Positions 1 through 13,400 are shown, counted from the stretch's first letter. The stretch: 64,000 nucleotides of DNA from Dermatemys mawii (GCA_007922305.1 ML677373.1:13132127-13196126); one strand, 5' to 3'. Numbers and translations: made by a program. The notes: a model not told the origin generated them from the sequence alone.

Positions 1-1021
1 GGCAAACAGAGGCTAGGGACACTATCTCTGCTCATCCTGGCTAATAGCCATTGATGGACCTATCCATTAATTTATCTAGATGTTTTTTCAATTGTTATAG
101 TCTTGGCCTTCACAACATCCTCTGGCAAGGAGTTCCACAAGTTGACTGCATTGTGTGAAAAAATACTTCCTCTAGCTTGTTTTAAACCTTCTGTCTACTA
201 ATTTCCTTGGTGCTAGTGTTATGAGATGGAGTAAAGAACACTTCCTTATTTTCTCCACGAGTCATGGTTTTATAGATCTCTATTATATCCTCCCTTAACT
301 GTCTCTTTTAAGCTGAAAAGTCCCAGTCTTATTAATCTCTCCCCATATGAAAGCTGTTCCATACTCCTTATCATTTTTGTTGCCCTCCTCTGAACCTTTG
401 CTAATTCCAATATATCTTTTTTGAGATGGGGCAACCACATCTGCATGCTGTATTCCAGACATTGGCATACCGTGGATTTATATAGAGGTAATATGATATT
501 TTCTGTCTTATTATCTGTTCCTTGCTTAATGATTCCCAACAATCACTTTGCTTTTTGAACTGCTGCTGCACATTGAGTGAATGTTTTCAGCAAACTATTC
601 ACAATGACTCCAAGATCTCTTTTTTGAGTTGTATCAGCTAATTTAGACCCCATCATTTTATATGTATAACTGGGATTATGTTTTCCAATGTGCATTACTT
701 TGCATTTATAAACATTGAATTTCATCTGCTGTCTTGTTGCCCAGTCACCCAGTTTTGTAGCTCTCTGCACTTTTCTTGGGACTTAACTATCTTGAGTAGT
801 TTTGTATCATCTGCAAATTTTGCCACCTCACTGTTTACCCCCTTCTCCAATTCATATATGAATATGCTGAATAGGACTGATCTCAGAACAGACCCCTGAG
901 AGACACCACTATTTACATTTCTCCATTCTGAAAACTGACCCTTTGTTCCTAACCTTTGTTTCCTATCTTTTATCCAGCTGCCAATCCATGAAAGGACCTT
1001 GCTTTTATCCCATGACAGCTT
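1..1021 (-). mobile_element. CR1-type LINE fragment (reverse transcriptase end and 3' UTR)
   Basis: Read on the minus strand, 1,045-722 encodes the end of a non-LTR reverse transcriptase, with the SGVSQGSVL block followed by the FADDTKL catalytic motif. The next frame (770-543) continues with RDLGVIVN, typical of CR1 elements. The part below 300 matches in style the CR1 3' region seen again at 52,995-53,400. Frames are broken, so the copy is dead. It lies where the sister receptor genes 2 and 3 continue towards their TM1 exons, and unique duplicated sequence resumes at about 1,030. The window edge cuts its left end. Confidence 0.85.
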
Positions 1022-2381
1022 AACTCTCCAAATGTGGGAGTCCAAGCTATTAACTCAAAGGAGGGAACAGAGCCTAGTGGGCTTCCTTACACTCTAGTTC
1101 AGCCCAGGTTTCAAATGCCAGCCTTGCCCTTACCCTGTCCCCGGCTTTCTTTCCTTGCTTGCATACCTTCATTTCTTGTTTGTTTACCCCAGCTTCCCCT
1201 CCTCTCATAGTCTGACCCTTCTTCCACCTGTCCTGCTAGCTCTTCCTTAACTGCCTACTCTTTTTACCACCTATTTCCAGCCACTTCACCTAACCCCCTT
1301 TGCCCCCATTTTGGGTCATGCCTATGTTCTTCTGTGCACTCTTGTTGTTTTCCTGCTGATATTCTCTGTATGTATATTCATGCCTGTTGAATACATGTGC
1401 CCGTACCTGTCTCTTTTTTTCTTCTACTCCCCTAAACACAGACATTCAAACTGGAGCAGACAAAAAGAGTCCATCTAGTGCAGTAAGCTGTCTCAGAGTG
1501 GCCTATACTAGATGTCTTGAAGGAAGAGGAAACTGCCTTAGACCACTTCTTAAGCTGGTATAAATCAGTTTAGCTCCAGTGATGTCAATGAGCTATAGCA
1601 ACTTGTTCCTATTGTGTCGTTCTATATCATGAAAATATGTTTTTGTTACCAGCTATGAAGGAATCCAGAGACTTCCCTCATTAGTGTCTGACCCCATATG
1701 TTCCTATGAGACCTGTACTGTCAAAAGTCATTTAGCTAAAGCATGCTTTGGTTCCACCCCCTTTTTGGCCTTGTCTCCTGCATTGTTGGGAGAGAGATGC
1801 TAGGAATGTGGCAGTGGAACTGGTACCATGAGTTGTCTTGGGCACATGTGCTGCTGGATTGGTGAGGCTGCTGTAGTTCTCCCATTTAGCCATGGGAGTT
1901 GCCTATTTCCCTCCTGAACTCCTTGCAGAGCACAGCACTTGGCATGAGCAGTAGGTTGTGCTCTTTCTTGATTTAGTTCTACAGATCCACACTGTAGGGG
2001 TCAGGCAGACACTGCAGAGGTGCCACATTCTGAGATCTCCATTTGAGGTATGTCGCTTTCATTGTTATCAGATCATTCTCTTTTGAGAGGTTAGACTCCC
2101 ACAAACTTGCTAAGGTAGCAATACTAACCCTTGGGTATAAGCAAATAATCCGTAACTTGCTAGAGCTTTTGTTAAAATATTTATAATTTATAAAGTGCTT
2201 TGCCTGGTGGGGGATGTGTATGTGTGATTTTGGGGGTTAGTCCTTTAAAGATGACTAGATTTTGCTTGGGTTGTATTTTTAGTTTTTGTAGCTGAGGCCT
2301 GATGTTCTGATGGGTGCATTTTTGATAAGTCAATGAGTGAATGAAATATATAGTGTGTGAAATACACAGAGTATGCAATAC

Positions 2382-5300
2382 CTCATAGGTGATCACAGCA
2401 AACTCTTCTTCCTCCAGTGACTCTTTGTATTGCATGATGTTTATGTTCATGAACTTCCATTCTCCATTGGTCAGGTGATAAAGCTGGCTTTGTTTATTCA
2501 CCTCTTCTGTTGTCTGGCTGGACAGGAGTATAACGTCTGTTTCTGTTTGAGGAAAGAGAGTGAAGAGAGAGTAGTTTAAAGGTGGTTCCTTTCTCAGTGC
2601 AGGGAGTTCAAGTCTGCTGCCATAGTCCAAGTGTGTATTTAGAAGGAGGGAAGAGAAGGTTAATATCCCCCTCAGTGGGAAAGTTACATCTCTTGCCCAG
2701 AACAGAACTAGTTGTATACTTTGAGCTTGATTCTTACTCCAGGGTAAACTGGGAATAACTTCATTGAAATCAGTGGAGCTATACCAGTTTGAGATCAGAA
2801 TCCGGCCCAAAGGTCACTGCGTAAATGGAAACAAATGTCTATTGACAGGAGGAGTTTCATAACTCCATTTGGTCTTGGAGAATTGGTTAAATTCTGTCTC
2901 CCATCTAGGGTGACTAGACAGAAAGTGTGAAAAATTGGGACGGGGATGGGGTTAATAGGAGCCTATATAAGAAAAAGACCCCAAAATCGGGACTGTCCCT
3001 ATAAAATTGGGACACCTGTTCACTCTACTCCCATCTTATGGCATTGATCCAAATCCTATTGAAGTCAATGGGAGTCTTTTCACTGACTCCAGTGCGCTTT
3101 AGATCACGCACTTAGAGGAGCAGTTGCAGTGGCTGTCTCTTTCCTGTGCTTCCATAAATACTTGGCAGTAGCTACTATCTGGCTCTCTTCTGCACAAACT
3201 CACTACTGCAAGCACATTCCTTTAGCTACAAAAGGATGATCCTTAAGGTGGCAATTGTATCTTTTGGGGGAAAGTATCTAAGTCTCAATATGCAATACCA
3301 ATTCCCCTTCCCTGGAATGTTTCACTCCCAGACGTGAACTGGGTCTGTTTACTACTTGCATTCCTAGCAAAGAGTTTCCTCTAAAAATCGAGGCTGGCTG
3401 ACTTTCTGGAAGAGCTGCTTTAGCCAAACACAAGTTATTGTGCTCAATTCAGGGGTAACTGGGTGACATTTAATGGCGTGTGATACACAGAAGGTCAGAC
3501 TAGGTGATCTAATGGTCCCTTCTGGCTTTAAAGTCTAGGAATGGCATGAAACATTTTATACCTTAGTTTAATGAAACCAATTGTTTTTCATGTGAAACTG
3601 AATTATTAGAATAGTTGTTGTAGCTAAATGGACACCTATGCTATGCAAACAATAAAAGATCATGCTTGAAAGTAAATCTTGCCTCTCCATTTCTGCGACC
3701 ACCATGGGGTTAAAATAAGAAAGCATGCAGCAGTACAGACCATAGATCTCTAGCTTGGAACTCAAAGCTCCAATTCCACGGCCTATCCTGCAGCCCTTTC
3801 TCAATCATGTGAGTAATCCTATCAACTTCTGCCCTTGGAGTTCTATTTTTAATCTAGACCCTCATGTACATTTTAGGGACTAGACCTTGCAAACTCTTAT
3901 TTAAGTAATCCCTATTGCAGTCAGTGGGACTAGTCATTTGACTAAGTTGTCCACTCCTTGGAGTAAAAGCTTTGCAGGGGCAGATCCTGGATTCTTTCAG
4001 AGATATACTTATAGGAGACTCCCTAGTGGGAGATTATGCTATGGCCCAATTTTCCTCTCACATCATAACTTTTTTTTTAACACAATGGACACTGTTGAGT
4101 AGTGAACTAAAAATGTCAATAGTAGATCAGACCTGTGATTCATCTAGTCCATTGACTAGTTGCGGACAGTGGGCAGTGCCAGCAAATCCAGTCTAGTTGT
4201 AGTAAAAGTGAATAAGAATGGACATACCTGAGTTCATAAGTGTGTATATGCTCATGTTGCACGTCTGGGTGTCAAATGGAAACTGGTGCATCTCCAAGCT
4301 GCAAGTTATGGTGACCTGGTGCTTTTTGGTTGTGCTAATGATGCCGGTGTGAGTGATGGACAGAAAGGGCCTGCTGAGGGATTTCTCTTCATCCACTCTG
4401 AAGGAATCGATGATTTAGCAACAAAGAAGAGTAAAATGACAAAACACTTGTTGCAGATCGAAGACAATGTTTTATTTGCAAACTCGCTGTTAGTCTGACT
4501 TTGAATGGTCGTGAACCTTACTACACACAACAGGAAACAGAAGAGAGAAGGTGAGTGACAGCAAGTAGCAAGGGATGAGAGATTTAAAACAAACAGGGGA
4601 GGACAAAAAGGCTGTGGGAGGAGATAGGAGAGACAGGAAGAGAGAAAGCAAGGAGAGAAAGTCTGGGGCGCAGAGAAGGGCTGATGACCCCCATCTACAC
4701 CAAGACCTATAGTGCACCCATTAGTGTGCTAGATGAGACAGGAAAGACATTCAAGGACATACGAACCACTTGCCCCATTGGGCAAGGGACTGTTGGCCTA
4801 ATTCTGATTTCCTACTGCTTCCACCCTTTAACTATTGACTTCAGCTGAATTACTCCTGATTTCCACAATATAAGTGAGAGCAGAATCAGGCCCTATGCCT
4901 GTATTTGTGTCTTGTGCAGTGCTGAGCATGCTGTTGCTGCTTATCAAATAATCATGAATAATTAACCATTTAGGGACAATACTAAATATCATGGTATAGC
5001 GAGCATCCCCTGGACCTGCAGAATAAACAGTGACCGGAGCCTCTAAGATATACTGTTGGAGTCTGTCTTCTTTTGATTGGCTTCTCTGTCTGTCGGATAG
5101 TTTTCCTATGGCCTGCACATGCTCTGGTAGTGCCCCCTCATTCAAGTACTTAAAAAAAAATATTTAATGAATGTTTTCTTATAGTAGCATGAGATCAGTT
5201 AATTGAGTCTATTCTACCATGGCACCCTCCCCCGGCCCCGCACAATTCATACTACAAAACTTTTCCATATGTGAGTGATCCTCACTCAGATGAGTTAGTC

Positions 5301-7148
5301 CCATTGATCTCAGTGGAACCCATCATGTCCCTTGTAATTACACCTCTTACGGAAGCAAGTTGAAATTAGCCAAGGAGAGTCTTACTGTTCATAAATGGCG
5401 ATATATGGGGACCAAAATGTATCCACTGTCAGAACGAGGTTAGAAATGTTACAGAAATCCTGCGGATTCCAAGTCACAAAGACATTTTTCCACGTCTAGA
5501 GGAAAGAAAAATCATAGAAATGGAAACAATTTCTGGACTCCCAGCACACAGGAAATAGCTTTGATTTTATAGAAAAAAGCTCTTACCATGGTCACTAAGA
5601 AATAGACAGTGACAGTTTGTAGCTTTTCAGTCTAGGGAAACAAAATGGGAAATTGATTATCATGATTTCATTAACTAAGGTAGATACAGAGCTTGGATCT
5701 GTTCACCCTTTTTCTTACAACAATGGCATGATGGGTGTCAGACATATGAGAACATCAGGGCAGGCCAATAACTTACTGTTCTTGGTCTTACAAACTGAGG
5801 AGTAGAATGGGAAGCTGGGTTCAATGTTTGGAAAAAAATAGTTGCCTGAAAGACTATACCTGGCTATGTAAATCTGTGCTAGGAGGGGATCCAGAGCCGT
5901 AGAATGGGAGAAAAATTTCAGCACAGTTCAGGGAAATAGTCTACAGAATCTGATCCCTGATATATAAGGAGGGCAACACCAAACAAGAACTGCACAAGTC
6001 TCTACTCACTCTTCCTGCTCCCCCAAAATCTACTCTGCTGTAACACCAGATAATAATGTGGGTTTCCTTTACCCAGGCTAAGCAGAGGGCGGTGTTTCCC
6101 TTGTAAGAGGTGCTTTTTTGGTGTGTGTAACGTGCGTGCAGGAAACAGAAAAAGAGAGAAGTTCTGATGAAATCCAAATCAAGGGCCAAATTCCTGAGTA
6201 TTCTTGGACAACTTTGCAGTGCTGTGGCAACACAATGCATCTTAACAGGCCAGTTAAAAAGTGGATAGGAGGCTGCTATAGAAATGAATTTTGCCCTGGA
6301 CTTTGATCTTTTAGATCTCATTTTAATGTGACACCTGTTCAACATGTGATTACTAAAATGATTTTAAACAACCCTCTCATTTGTATGACAAACTATTTTA
6401 CACCTGGTACCTCCACCAAACATTGCTCTGGATTATACTTTCAAACTACAGCTATGAAGTCTGAAGAAGGTCAGAAGACCTACGTTTTGGGTTCTACTCT
6501 TTCACGTCAGTGGCAGTAACTGCGGTTACTCCCGATTTGCACTGACATGAGTGAGAGAAGAGTCATCACTCACTTTAGGATCATTAGCTGCCTCAACTTG
6601 TCAATTTATACAGTATTTCCTACTATAAAGAATAAGAAAGAGGTTTGTTTTCTTACCACTGAGAGGATGGAAATCAGTATAAATTTTAGCTCCACTTTCA
6701 ACGGCTCTTTCCAATTTTCCTTGGGTATTGTATGTAGCGGTGGTGCCTTTTCAGAGGAGATATTCAGGTACTGAAGAACGTCATCATACTTACAGAGCTG
6801 TTCTGGGGCAGCACCTATGGAAATAAAATGAAAGACTGGTTACATACAAATTCATTTGATCATAGCAATACCAGGCAGGATCTCAGCATACACCACACAC
6901 CCACCCTTTAGGATGGGAATGCATCAGAGAATAAAAGGCATTGGACTGTATCTTCTAGGAAACCACTGTCAGATCTTTGTCCTCTTTCACACTAATAGGA
7001 CTAGGATGCTGGTTTTAATCTTCCTCGTACATGTATGAGAATATAAATTCCTTTTGAGTAATCTGGTTGGTTTTCCCCTGGTCCTACTACAATTTAACGT
7101 ACCTGTTGCCAAAGACAAAGTGAGAATAGCTAAGAATGCTTCCCACAT
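2382..7148 (-). CDS. 5-HT3-like Cys-loop receptor subunit, copy 1 (exons 1-6, 3' end off window)
   Basis: Subunit of a pentameric ligand-gated cation channel at the plasma membrane, by homology to 5-HT3 receptors. Exons on the minus strand: 7148-7103 (ATG, signal peptide MWEAFLAILTLSLAT), 6814-6657, 5631-5587 (45 bp), 5495-5386 (110 bp), 4397-4228 (170 bp, Cys-loop) and 2542-2382. All join in frame with AG/GT borders, giving 230 codons. The 45, 110 and 170 bp sizes match HTR3A exons 3-5 as I remember them. The Cys-loop has 13 residues between cysteines and contains FPFD. Exon 6 has the NGEW motif. NIS glycosylation sequons occur in exons 2 and 4. The TM exons should lie beyond the left edge behind the CR1 copy. 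Exact subfamily within 5-HT3-like receptors is not certain; ZACN is a less likely alternative. Confidence 0.85.
2906..3027. mobile_element. 122-bp hAT-type MITE (TAGGGTGACC family), copy 1
   Basis: Short element with terminal inverted repeats (TAGGGTGACTAG at the left, the inverse of TTCACTCTA at the right). It is flanked by a perfect 8-bp target duplication, ctcccatc, at 2898-2905 and 3028-3035. It sits in intron 5 of receptor copy 1. The same intron position in copies 2 and 3 (about 20,335 and 31,690) has a single ctcccatc and no element, so insertion followed duplication of the array. Confidence 0.9.
3480..3545 (+). repeat. CR1/L3-like 3' tail shared by all three units
   Basis: The stretch around agaaggtcagactaggtgat and ggtcccttctggc resembles the conserved 3' tail of CR1-family LINEs. 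It recurs at the same intron-5 position at about 20,915-20,975 and 32,335-32,405, so it predates the tandem duplication. Confidence 0.5.
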
Positions 7149-7424
7149 CGTTCCCCTTTTTCTGATGAGGCAAATGGTGCACCTGATGCTATAGCCCGTT
7201 GCCAGTGGCTATCAGCTGATATGCAGTTGGTGATTTGATATAAATCAGTGTATGGAGGAAGCTTATGTAATTGATGCCTTGGGTTTTTTTAATGAAAAAA
7301 TCAGTGATAATGACATAGTGCACTTAGCTGGCTCTTGGGATCAGCTCATCAAATTATTGTTAATGAACTGTTATGTGGCCAGTGCTGTGGTAGAAATAAT
7401 TTGCTTTAACCCCATCATCATCAC

Positions 7425-9070
7425 ATCGTGTTCCCATTACGTATCTGGCATTTAGGGCAGCATCAAAGCTCCTTCATTCCTATCTTTTTCTGGCAAGTCT
7501 TTCAATGATTCCCCAATTGTGCTCCAGGTTTTTCAGTTCAACTGCCACAGTTCTCCTCCATGTTGTTTTTGGGAGGCCTTGTTTTCACTTTCCATCAGGT
7601 GTCCGTCCATCTTAATGCTACTCTGGTGATGGAATCAGTTTCCATCTGAAGCACATGACCGATCCATTTCCAGCGCCTCCTGGCAATGATGGTGTTCAGA
7701 TCCTCTTGGCTGCACTGTATGAATAGGTTTTGGTTTGCGATTGTTCTGGGCCAAAAGATAAAACGGATTTTTCTGAGGCAAGTTGTATGGCATGAAGGCA
7801 GTTTGGACATGTCCTGCTTTCTCATTCTCTAGCATTCTGCACTATAAAGTAGTGTCGAAAGTATGCAGCTCCCATAAATCTGGAGTTTCATTTTCGTGTT
7901 GTATTTTGATGATTTCCAGACTGTATTTAAGCTCCTGAAGGTGTTCCTGGCTTTATTGATTCTGTTCCAGATCTCCTGGCTTGTTCCACCATCTTGGCTC
8001 ATGGCGCAGCCCAAGTATGTGAATGTTTCTACACTGGTGAGAACATAAATCTCTGTCGGTACTGGTGATGGTGAGGTAGTATTAAAGGCCATGATATCTA
8101 TCTTATTGCAGTTGATTTTCAGGCCAATTTGCTGACTGAATGTGTTGAGTAGAGTTGTTTTTTCTTATATATGGTGTTGGATATGTGATAGGAGAGTGAG
8201 ATCATCCGCGAAGTCCAAGTCTTCAAGGGATGAGAAGGGTGTCCATTTAATGCCTCTTGGCATATCTTCTGTTGTACGCCACATTACCCAGTCGATGGCA
8301 ATGTTGGAGAGGATTGCAGATGTGATATACCTCTGACGTACTCCTGTTTTGACTTCAAAACGGTGATCAACACTGCATGTAAAGTTGGAATATAAGCTTT
8401 TGATTATGTTGATTATACGGACAGGGATTCCATATGCCCACAGAATGCGCCATAGGCTGGTCCTGTAAATGCTGTCAAAAGTCTTCTCAACATCTATGAC
8501 GTTTATGGAGAGTTGCTGTTGCCACTCTAAGCACTGTTCTATTATGTTTCATAGAGTGAAGATCTGGTCTGTGCATCAATGCCCTTTCCAAAAACTGGCT
8601 TGCTCTTTTCTGAGAAAGCTATCAACTGTCTCTGATATACAGAAGTGACAAAGAGTCCTGTGGCACCTTAAAGACTAACTAAAGTATTAGAGCATAAGCT
8701 TTTGTGGGCTAATACTCACTTTGTTGGATGCAACCGTGCAATACCCCGACGAAGTGGGTATTAGCCCACGAAAGCTCATGCTCTGAAAAAATTTCAGTTA
8801 GTCTTTAAGGTGCCACAGGACTCTTTGTCATATCTGTATAATGTCATTTGTCTGCTCCTACAAGGCATTTGACCTCCTGGTGTGCCTTGCTATACTGCTC
8901 ATGCTATTTGTCCTTTAGGTTCTGGGATTTTGTGTCTAAAAGTTTTTTCTTCAGAGCTCATCTGGTTTCTATGGCATTCCATGTGCTGGGTGTAATCCAA
9001 TCCTGTCTTCTCTTCTGCCTGTAGCCTAGACAAGCTTCACTGCTTCGTTTGATTGATTGTTGTTACTTTG
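7425..9070 (-). mobile_element. RTE-type LINE fragment, broken, with a nested inverted-repeat element
   Basis: On the minus strand, about 8235-8190 encodes DFADDLTLLSHIQH, the reverse transcriptase FADD motif. Further downstream come FTYLGCAMSQDGG (8092-7829) and RRRWKWIGHVLQ (7825-7595), the usual C-terminal signature of RTE-like non-LTR elements. Frames are interrupted, so it is inactive. LINE-like sequence continues to about 9,070 on the far side of a nested element at 8646-8830. Units 2 and 3 lack this LINE upstream of their receptor genes, so it is private to unit 1. Confidence 0.75.
8646..8830. mobile_element. 185-bp inverted-repeat element nested in the LINE
   Basis: The ends are long inverted repeats: tgacaaagagtcctgtggca at 8646 and its reverse complement ending at 8830. 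The outer 34 bp pair essentially perfectly and the inner part imperfectly. The interior carries motifs such as attagcccacgaaagct that I associate with a very common reptile repeat. It interrupts LINE sequence on both sides. I see no clear target duplication, so the transposon class is open. Confidence 0.75.
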
Positions 9071-9114
9071 TCCCACTTCTTGTTGATCTTGTGTCGTTAC
9101 AACCCATATTCTTA

Positions 9115-10190
9115 ATAGAAATGTTGATGTGATATGAATATGGCATAACTAAGACCTGTTTTAGCAAGACAAGTCATGTAAGGGATCATTGGAAAATTTA
9201 TGATTTGCTGAATGTGATTACCCAATTTGTATACATGTATCATTTCTGTATCTGAAGTTAGGAATACTGACTATATAACAATTACAACTGTGTGTGTATT
9301 TGGAGGAACACCCACCAGACAGCAGCCTCAACAGGCCAATTAGGAAGAACAATAAGAGTTGGAAGATACTAATCTCCCATCTTTCTGAAAAGTTCCCTGC
9401 AGTTACTGCTTTGACAATACAGGGGCAGGTGATTGTGTCACCTGGTACTACACCCCCATCTTGAGCTTTCAGTGTTTTTCCATTAAGAAGGGATGGGAGA
9501 TCAGTCTGGGAAACAAAAGGTTCCCACCTTAAGTAAATTCCATTTAAGGTTGGGGACTCTTCTCCATTGCCTCTCCGTCCAAGAAGCAAGATTGCTAAAA
9601 ACACATCTGAAGGGAAAGGTAGGGTTAAGTCCAGGCTGAGATAGGAGGGTCCATTCTGTAAAGAGAAATAGCTGGAACTCTAAGCTACAGAAACTCTGCA
9701 ATGTGCCTAAAACAACATTTAGGGTGAGAAATTATATTTTGTAACCTGTTTGTATTAAGCTTAGTTTCCGTGTTTTGTTTTATTTGTTCAGTAATCTGCT
9801 TTGTTCTGTTTGCTATCCCTTATAATCACTTAACATTTACCCTTTGTAGTTAGTAAACATATTTCTTGTTTATTTCAAAACCCAGTTTGTGCAATTCATA
9901 TTGGGGGGAGAGAGTAGGGGGGAAGCTGCGCATATCTCTCTTCACATTGAGGGAGAGGGTGAATTTTTATGAGCTTGCACTGTGCAAATCTTTCTATATG
10001 GTGCAAAACAATATTATATGGGGTTTTCTACCCCAAAGGAGGTGTGCACAGGAGTGCTGGCTATTTCCCTAGCTAAGCCCTCCCACACACAGCTGATTTC
10101 AGTCTGTGTCTGCAGCTGGGTCTGACCTGACCTGGATGTGTGTCAGAGAAGGCTTGAGAGCCTAGCACAGCACGAACAGGGCCAAATCTT
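9115..10190 (+). mobile_element. LTR-like interspersed repeat, copy a
   Basis: Shares several blocks with 42,425-43,690 (same strand) and 45,358-46,125 (opposite strand): an early tgaatatggcataa block, the tgctatcccttataatca block, a taagctt-rich segment with an AATAAA-like signal, and a final block before a cytosine-rich end. The arrangement suggests a retroviral or gypsy-type LTR without coding parts, but I cannot see both LTRs of a provirus. Diverged from the other two copies. Confidence 0.55.
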
Positions 10191-11340
10191 GTGCATTTTT
10201 ATGTATCGGGTTTCAATCTGATCCAACTCCACTGAACTGTCTGGGTTTTCTCTGGAAATGGAGTCACTCTAGTTTTTCAATGGTCTGACAGAGCATCAAT
10301 GGAGATACACAGTCCAGTTAAGATTCTCTTTTATCTCTCTGCATTCCTGTCCCCACATGTAGGCTGCTCAGGACAGGGGGAATGAGTGACCCTGTGGTAG
10401 AAATTCTCCATTTTCTAAACCATCAGTCCTTTCACACATTCACCCCGCCCTGATCTCTTTTACCTTTTGTGAGGTTTACAGACAATTTCAGCACCTAGAC
10501 AGTTCCTAGAGCTTCCGCGCCCTAATTCCCAGTGAGGGTTTGTCACTTCCCGTTATATTACTTTCTTCAATTAAAAAATCCCCCCAACTTCTACTTGTCT
10601 ACTGTGATTGTCCCCTGGGAGACTTTGGCAGGAGCTGGAGAGGCAACAGCAGGATACAGTTTCATCTCCAAAAGCGTTTAAGTCCGTGGAGTTACATTAG
10701 GGGTGATTTGGCCTATGCATTATGTAGCCAATTAGTTCATAGTATCATTTAACTGTGTTCTCTATTGTCATGGCAAACTCCTCTGTTAGTCCATACGTAA
10801 TCAATGTGTGAGAAATAGGTTTAAGTTGTAGGTGTAAGTAGAGATGCAAGTAGAATAGCATCATAGGAGTGTGAGATTGACAAGTACTTAGGAGTGATGA
10901 GTGTGTATTGGATAAATAAGAAAAGCAAGGCTGAAATATGCAAGGCCTACAGACTAAGGCTTGTAAGAGTTTATCTTGACCATGCTAGGCCTCAGGCTTA
11001 AGGAGGTATGATATAAGTAGGTGACCTAGGACTCCCCCTATGCCAGTCAAAGTACAAAATTATGTAAAGAATGTGCCAACAGGTGACGGTCAGGAAAATA
11101 TTCTGCCTGTACCCATCTAGACCACAAGACACCTACCAGACTGTAGCATTATGGAAAGTTCTGCTCTTACTCTAAGTAACCATGGAAACACATTTACATA
11201 GATGCTAATGAGATGAAGAGGACAAAAGGGGATAGCCTATGAAAAAGGGGGCACCCTGAAATTTATGGGGTGTGAAAGTACAGCGGATGTAATGGCGTGA
11301 AGCTTTTGTCAAACCAGGAGCAGGGTTGGCTAGATGAGCT
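10190..11340. other. No gene recognised, unit-1-specific filler
   Basis: AT-rich sequence without a convincing coding frame. It belongs to the roughly 3.9 kb between 7,425 and 11,350 that is absent from the equivalent place in unit 3 (about 35,940), so it is inserted or repeat-derived. I could not name the repeat. Confidence 0.5.
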
Positions 11341-11349
11341 GTCAATCAC

Positions 11350-13400
11350 CCAGACAGACATGGAAGGGACTTTCTTTCCCTGCAAAGGGTCCTGGGTAGG
11401 GAATCACATTATAAATCGCCTTGTCTTCCAGTTGAGTGTGAAAGAATTACAGGGGGGAAGACCTGGTGATGTTCTCTAGGCCTGTTAAAGGGATGTTATG
11501 GAAGCAAATCCTTGCAGTTGGGATTTATTTATTTAAAATAAATTCAGGCTTTTTTGTTTTTGAATTTTCCAAAGTGGGTCTTGCTGCTTATTGGACAGCC
11601 TTGCTGCTGCACTCTGCCATAGGAGAATTGACCCCTGGTCGTCCATATCCCAGGTAAGTGCCCTAAGAACTAAGGATGGCTGTCTTCTGGCAGTCTTGTG
11701 AATGTAGCCCTTTGAAAACACTTGGGAACAAAATGTTCTGGGTTAAACATGTTTTGGTTGAGCTGAAATAAACTTTTTTTGATTCACTGAAATTTTTCGT
11801 GACTTTTAGATTGTTTGATTTATTTTCAGTTTGTTGGCAGTGCTGAAAAGATAAAGTGTTCCCCACCCCCAATCAATTGCTGTAAAAACATCACCTAGCT
11901 CTGAAGTTGTATGAAATTAACAAAATACCTTCCTGGAAAGAAATGTACATTGTCTCTCAGTGCTGGCAGTTTATCCACCTTAGTTCCCTCTGCTTAAAGT
12001 GCCAGCTGTGTCCCGACGTCCATTCTGCACTGCTCCTGCACTGCTCAGGTTCCATAGGCTTGGCGCCTTCACAACTGCCCAGCCCTGCTTTACATGGTGC
12101 AGCTCTAAAGCACAATCTTCCTGACTTCAGATTCCCTGCTGCATCCCCAACTTCTGTGCTTTGCAGGCTATGCAAAGCTTAAGAACCCCCCAGGGTCCTG
12201 ACCTCCGTTCCCTCTTATAAAACACACCCCAGCCAACACTAAAAAGGCCTTTGGAGGGGAGCTCTTTCTTAAGTGTTGTGAAACTTTGCAAAGTTCTCAC
12301 TTGCTTGCCATGGTTCCCCCGACTGTCTCTGCATTCTCTGGTTTGTTGTTTGATGTGGAAGATCCTTCCCTGCTGAACATGGCTGCTTCTTCACTAGTTT
12401 ATTATCTAGCAAACACACCTGGCTCATATGTGTGTATCTCCAAGGTTTAATTGGGTATGTGTGTCTATATATATGTAAACATACTCATTCCCCACATACT
12501 GGTATATAGAGAGAGTAAGTGCCACCACAGTGGAGCCAGACTCTAGATCAGTCTCTGTCACATTGCCCCCAGCCCTTTGCATATGTAGCCTATGGACCAA
12601 ATCCTGCTCCTGTTAGGTCCTGGCAGAGATCCCCACGGCAGGGACTCCACCCCCTAAATGCCCATGTCTCTGACCCAATTGGATCTCAGAGGCTGAATTC
12701 CCTCGCGCCATCCAGACCAGCAGCGGGAGGGGTACAGATCACACAGAGGGGTTCCACGTCTTGGCTCCTCACCATGCTGCGTGGCCAGCCAGTGTGGGGA
12801 TCAGCCTTAGTGCCCAGCCAGGGGTGTCTTTCCCCCATGAAGGCTGATCTAAAGGAGAAGCAGTTGGGGCCAGTCTTTTCCACTCTCCCCCTGTGGCCTG
12901 GGTACCTTGGAAAGATGACACTAGCCAAACAGCCTAGGCATGGCTGAGGTTAAACTGAGCACTTCTGAAAAGGAGGGTGAGTCCCAGGAGCACCATAAAT
13001 GGGAACATCATGGGCCAAATTCCACTCCCAGTGCATCCCCCCACCCCCAACAGGGAATTGGTGTCGTAACAGTCCAGGCGTGAATTCACTGGGCTAGGAT
13101 GATGCAAACTCACCCAGCAGATATGCTGGCAAAATCCCACCCAGCAGATCCAAACCTCCCAGGAGGTGTGTGTTGAATTGCGATCCTCCCACTCCCAACA
13201 GCTGTGTGGTGAACAAACCCTGAGCTATGTGACTATAAGGGCAGATTGGCTTTCAGAGCCTCTGGTGCATAGGGCTGGCACTAGGGATGCTGCTGCACCC
13301 CCTGGCTTGAAGCGATTTCCATGTTTATTATTTTTCTTTTAAAAAAAAATCCTTTGTCAGCCTTGCAAAACTGTAATGAAAACTAACCACCCCATTCACA
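11350..13400. repeat. Unit tail, copy 1 (duplicated receptor-upstream block)
   Basis: This block recurs at 25,300-27,180 and 35,945-38,830. Anchors are the gtgaatgtagccctttgaaa block (11,697; 25,320; 36,346), the gtgctggcagtttat block near 11,962, and the ggatgctgctgcacccc-type end near 13,288. It holds open frames on both strands but no family I recognise. A frame ending in GRPYPR at a GTAAGT donor (about 11,655) is also open in unit 3 but missing from unit 2. Confidence 0.8.

Noticed and set aside
11957..12182. Frames on both strands conserved at 12.0, 25.6 and 36.7 kb as a possible exon
   Set aside because: Conservation is explained by the segmental duplication. Unit 3 has indels, and no protein family is recognisable.
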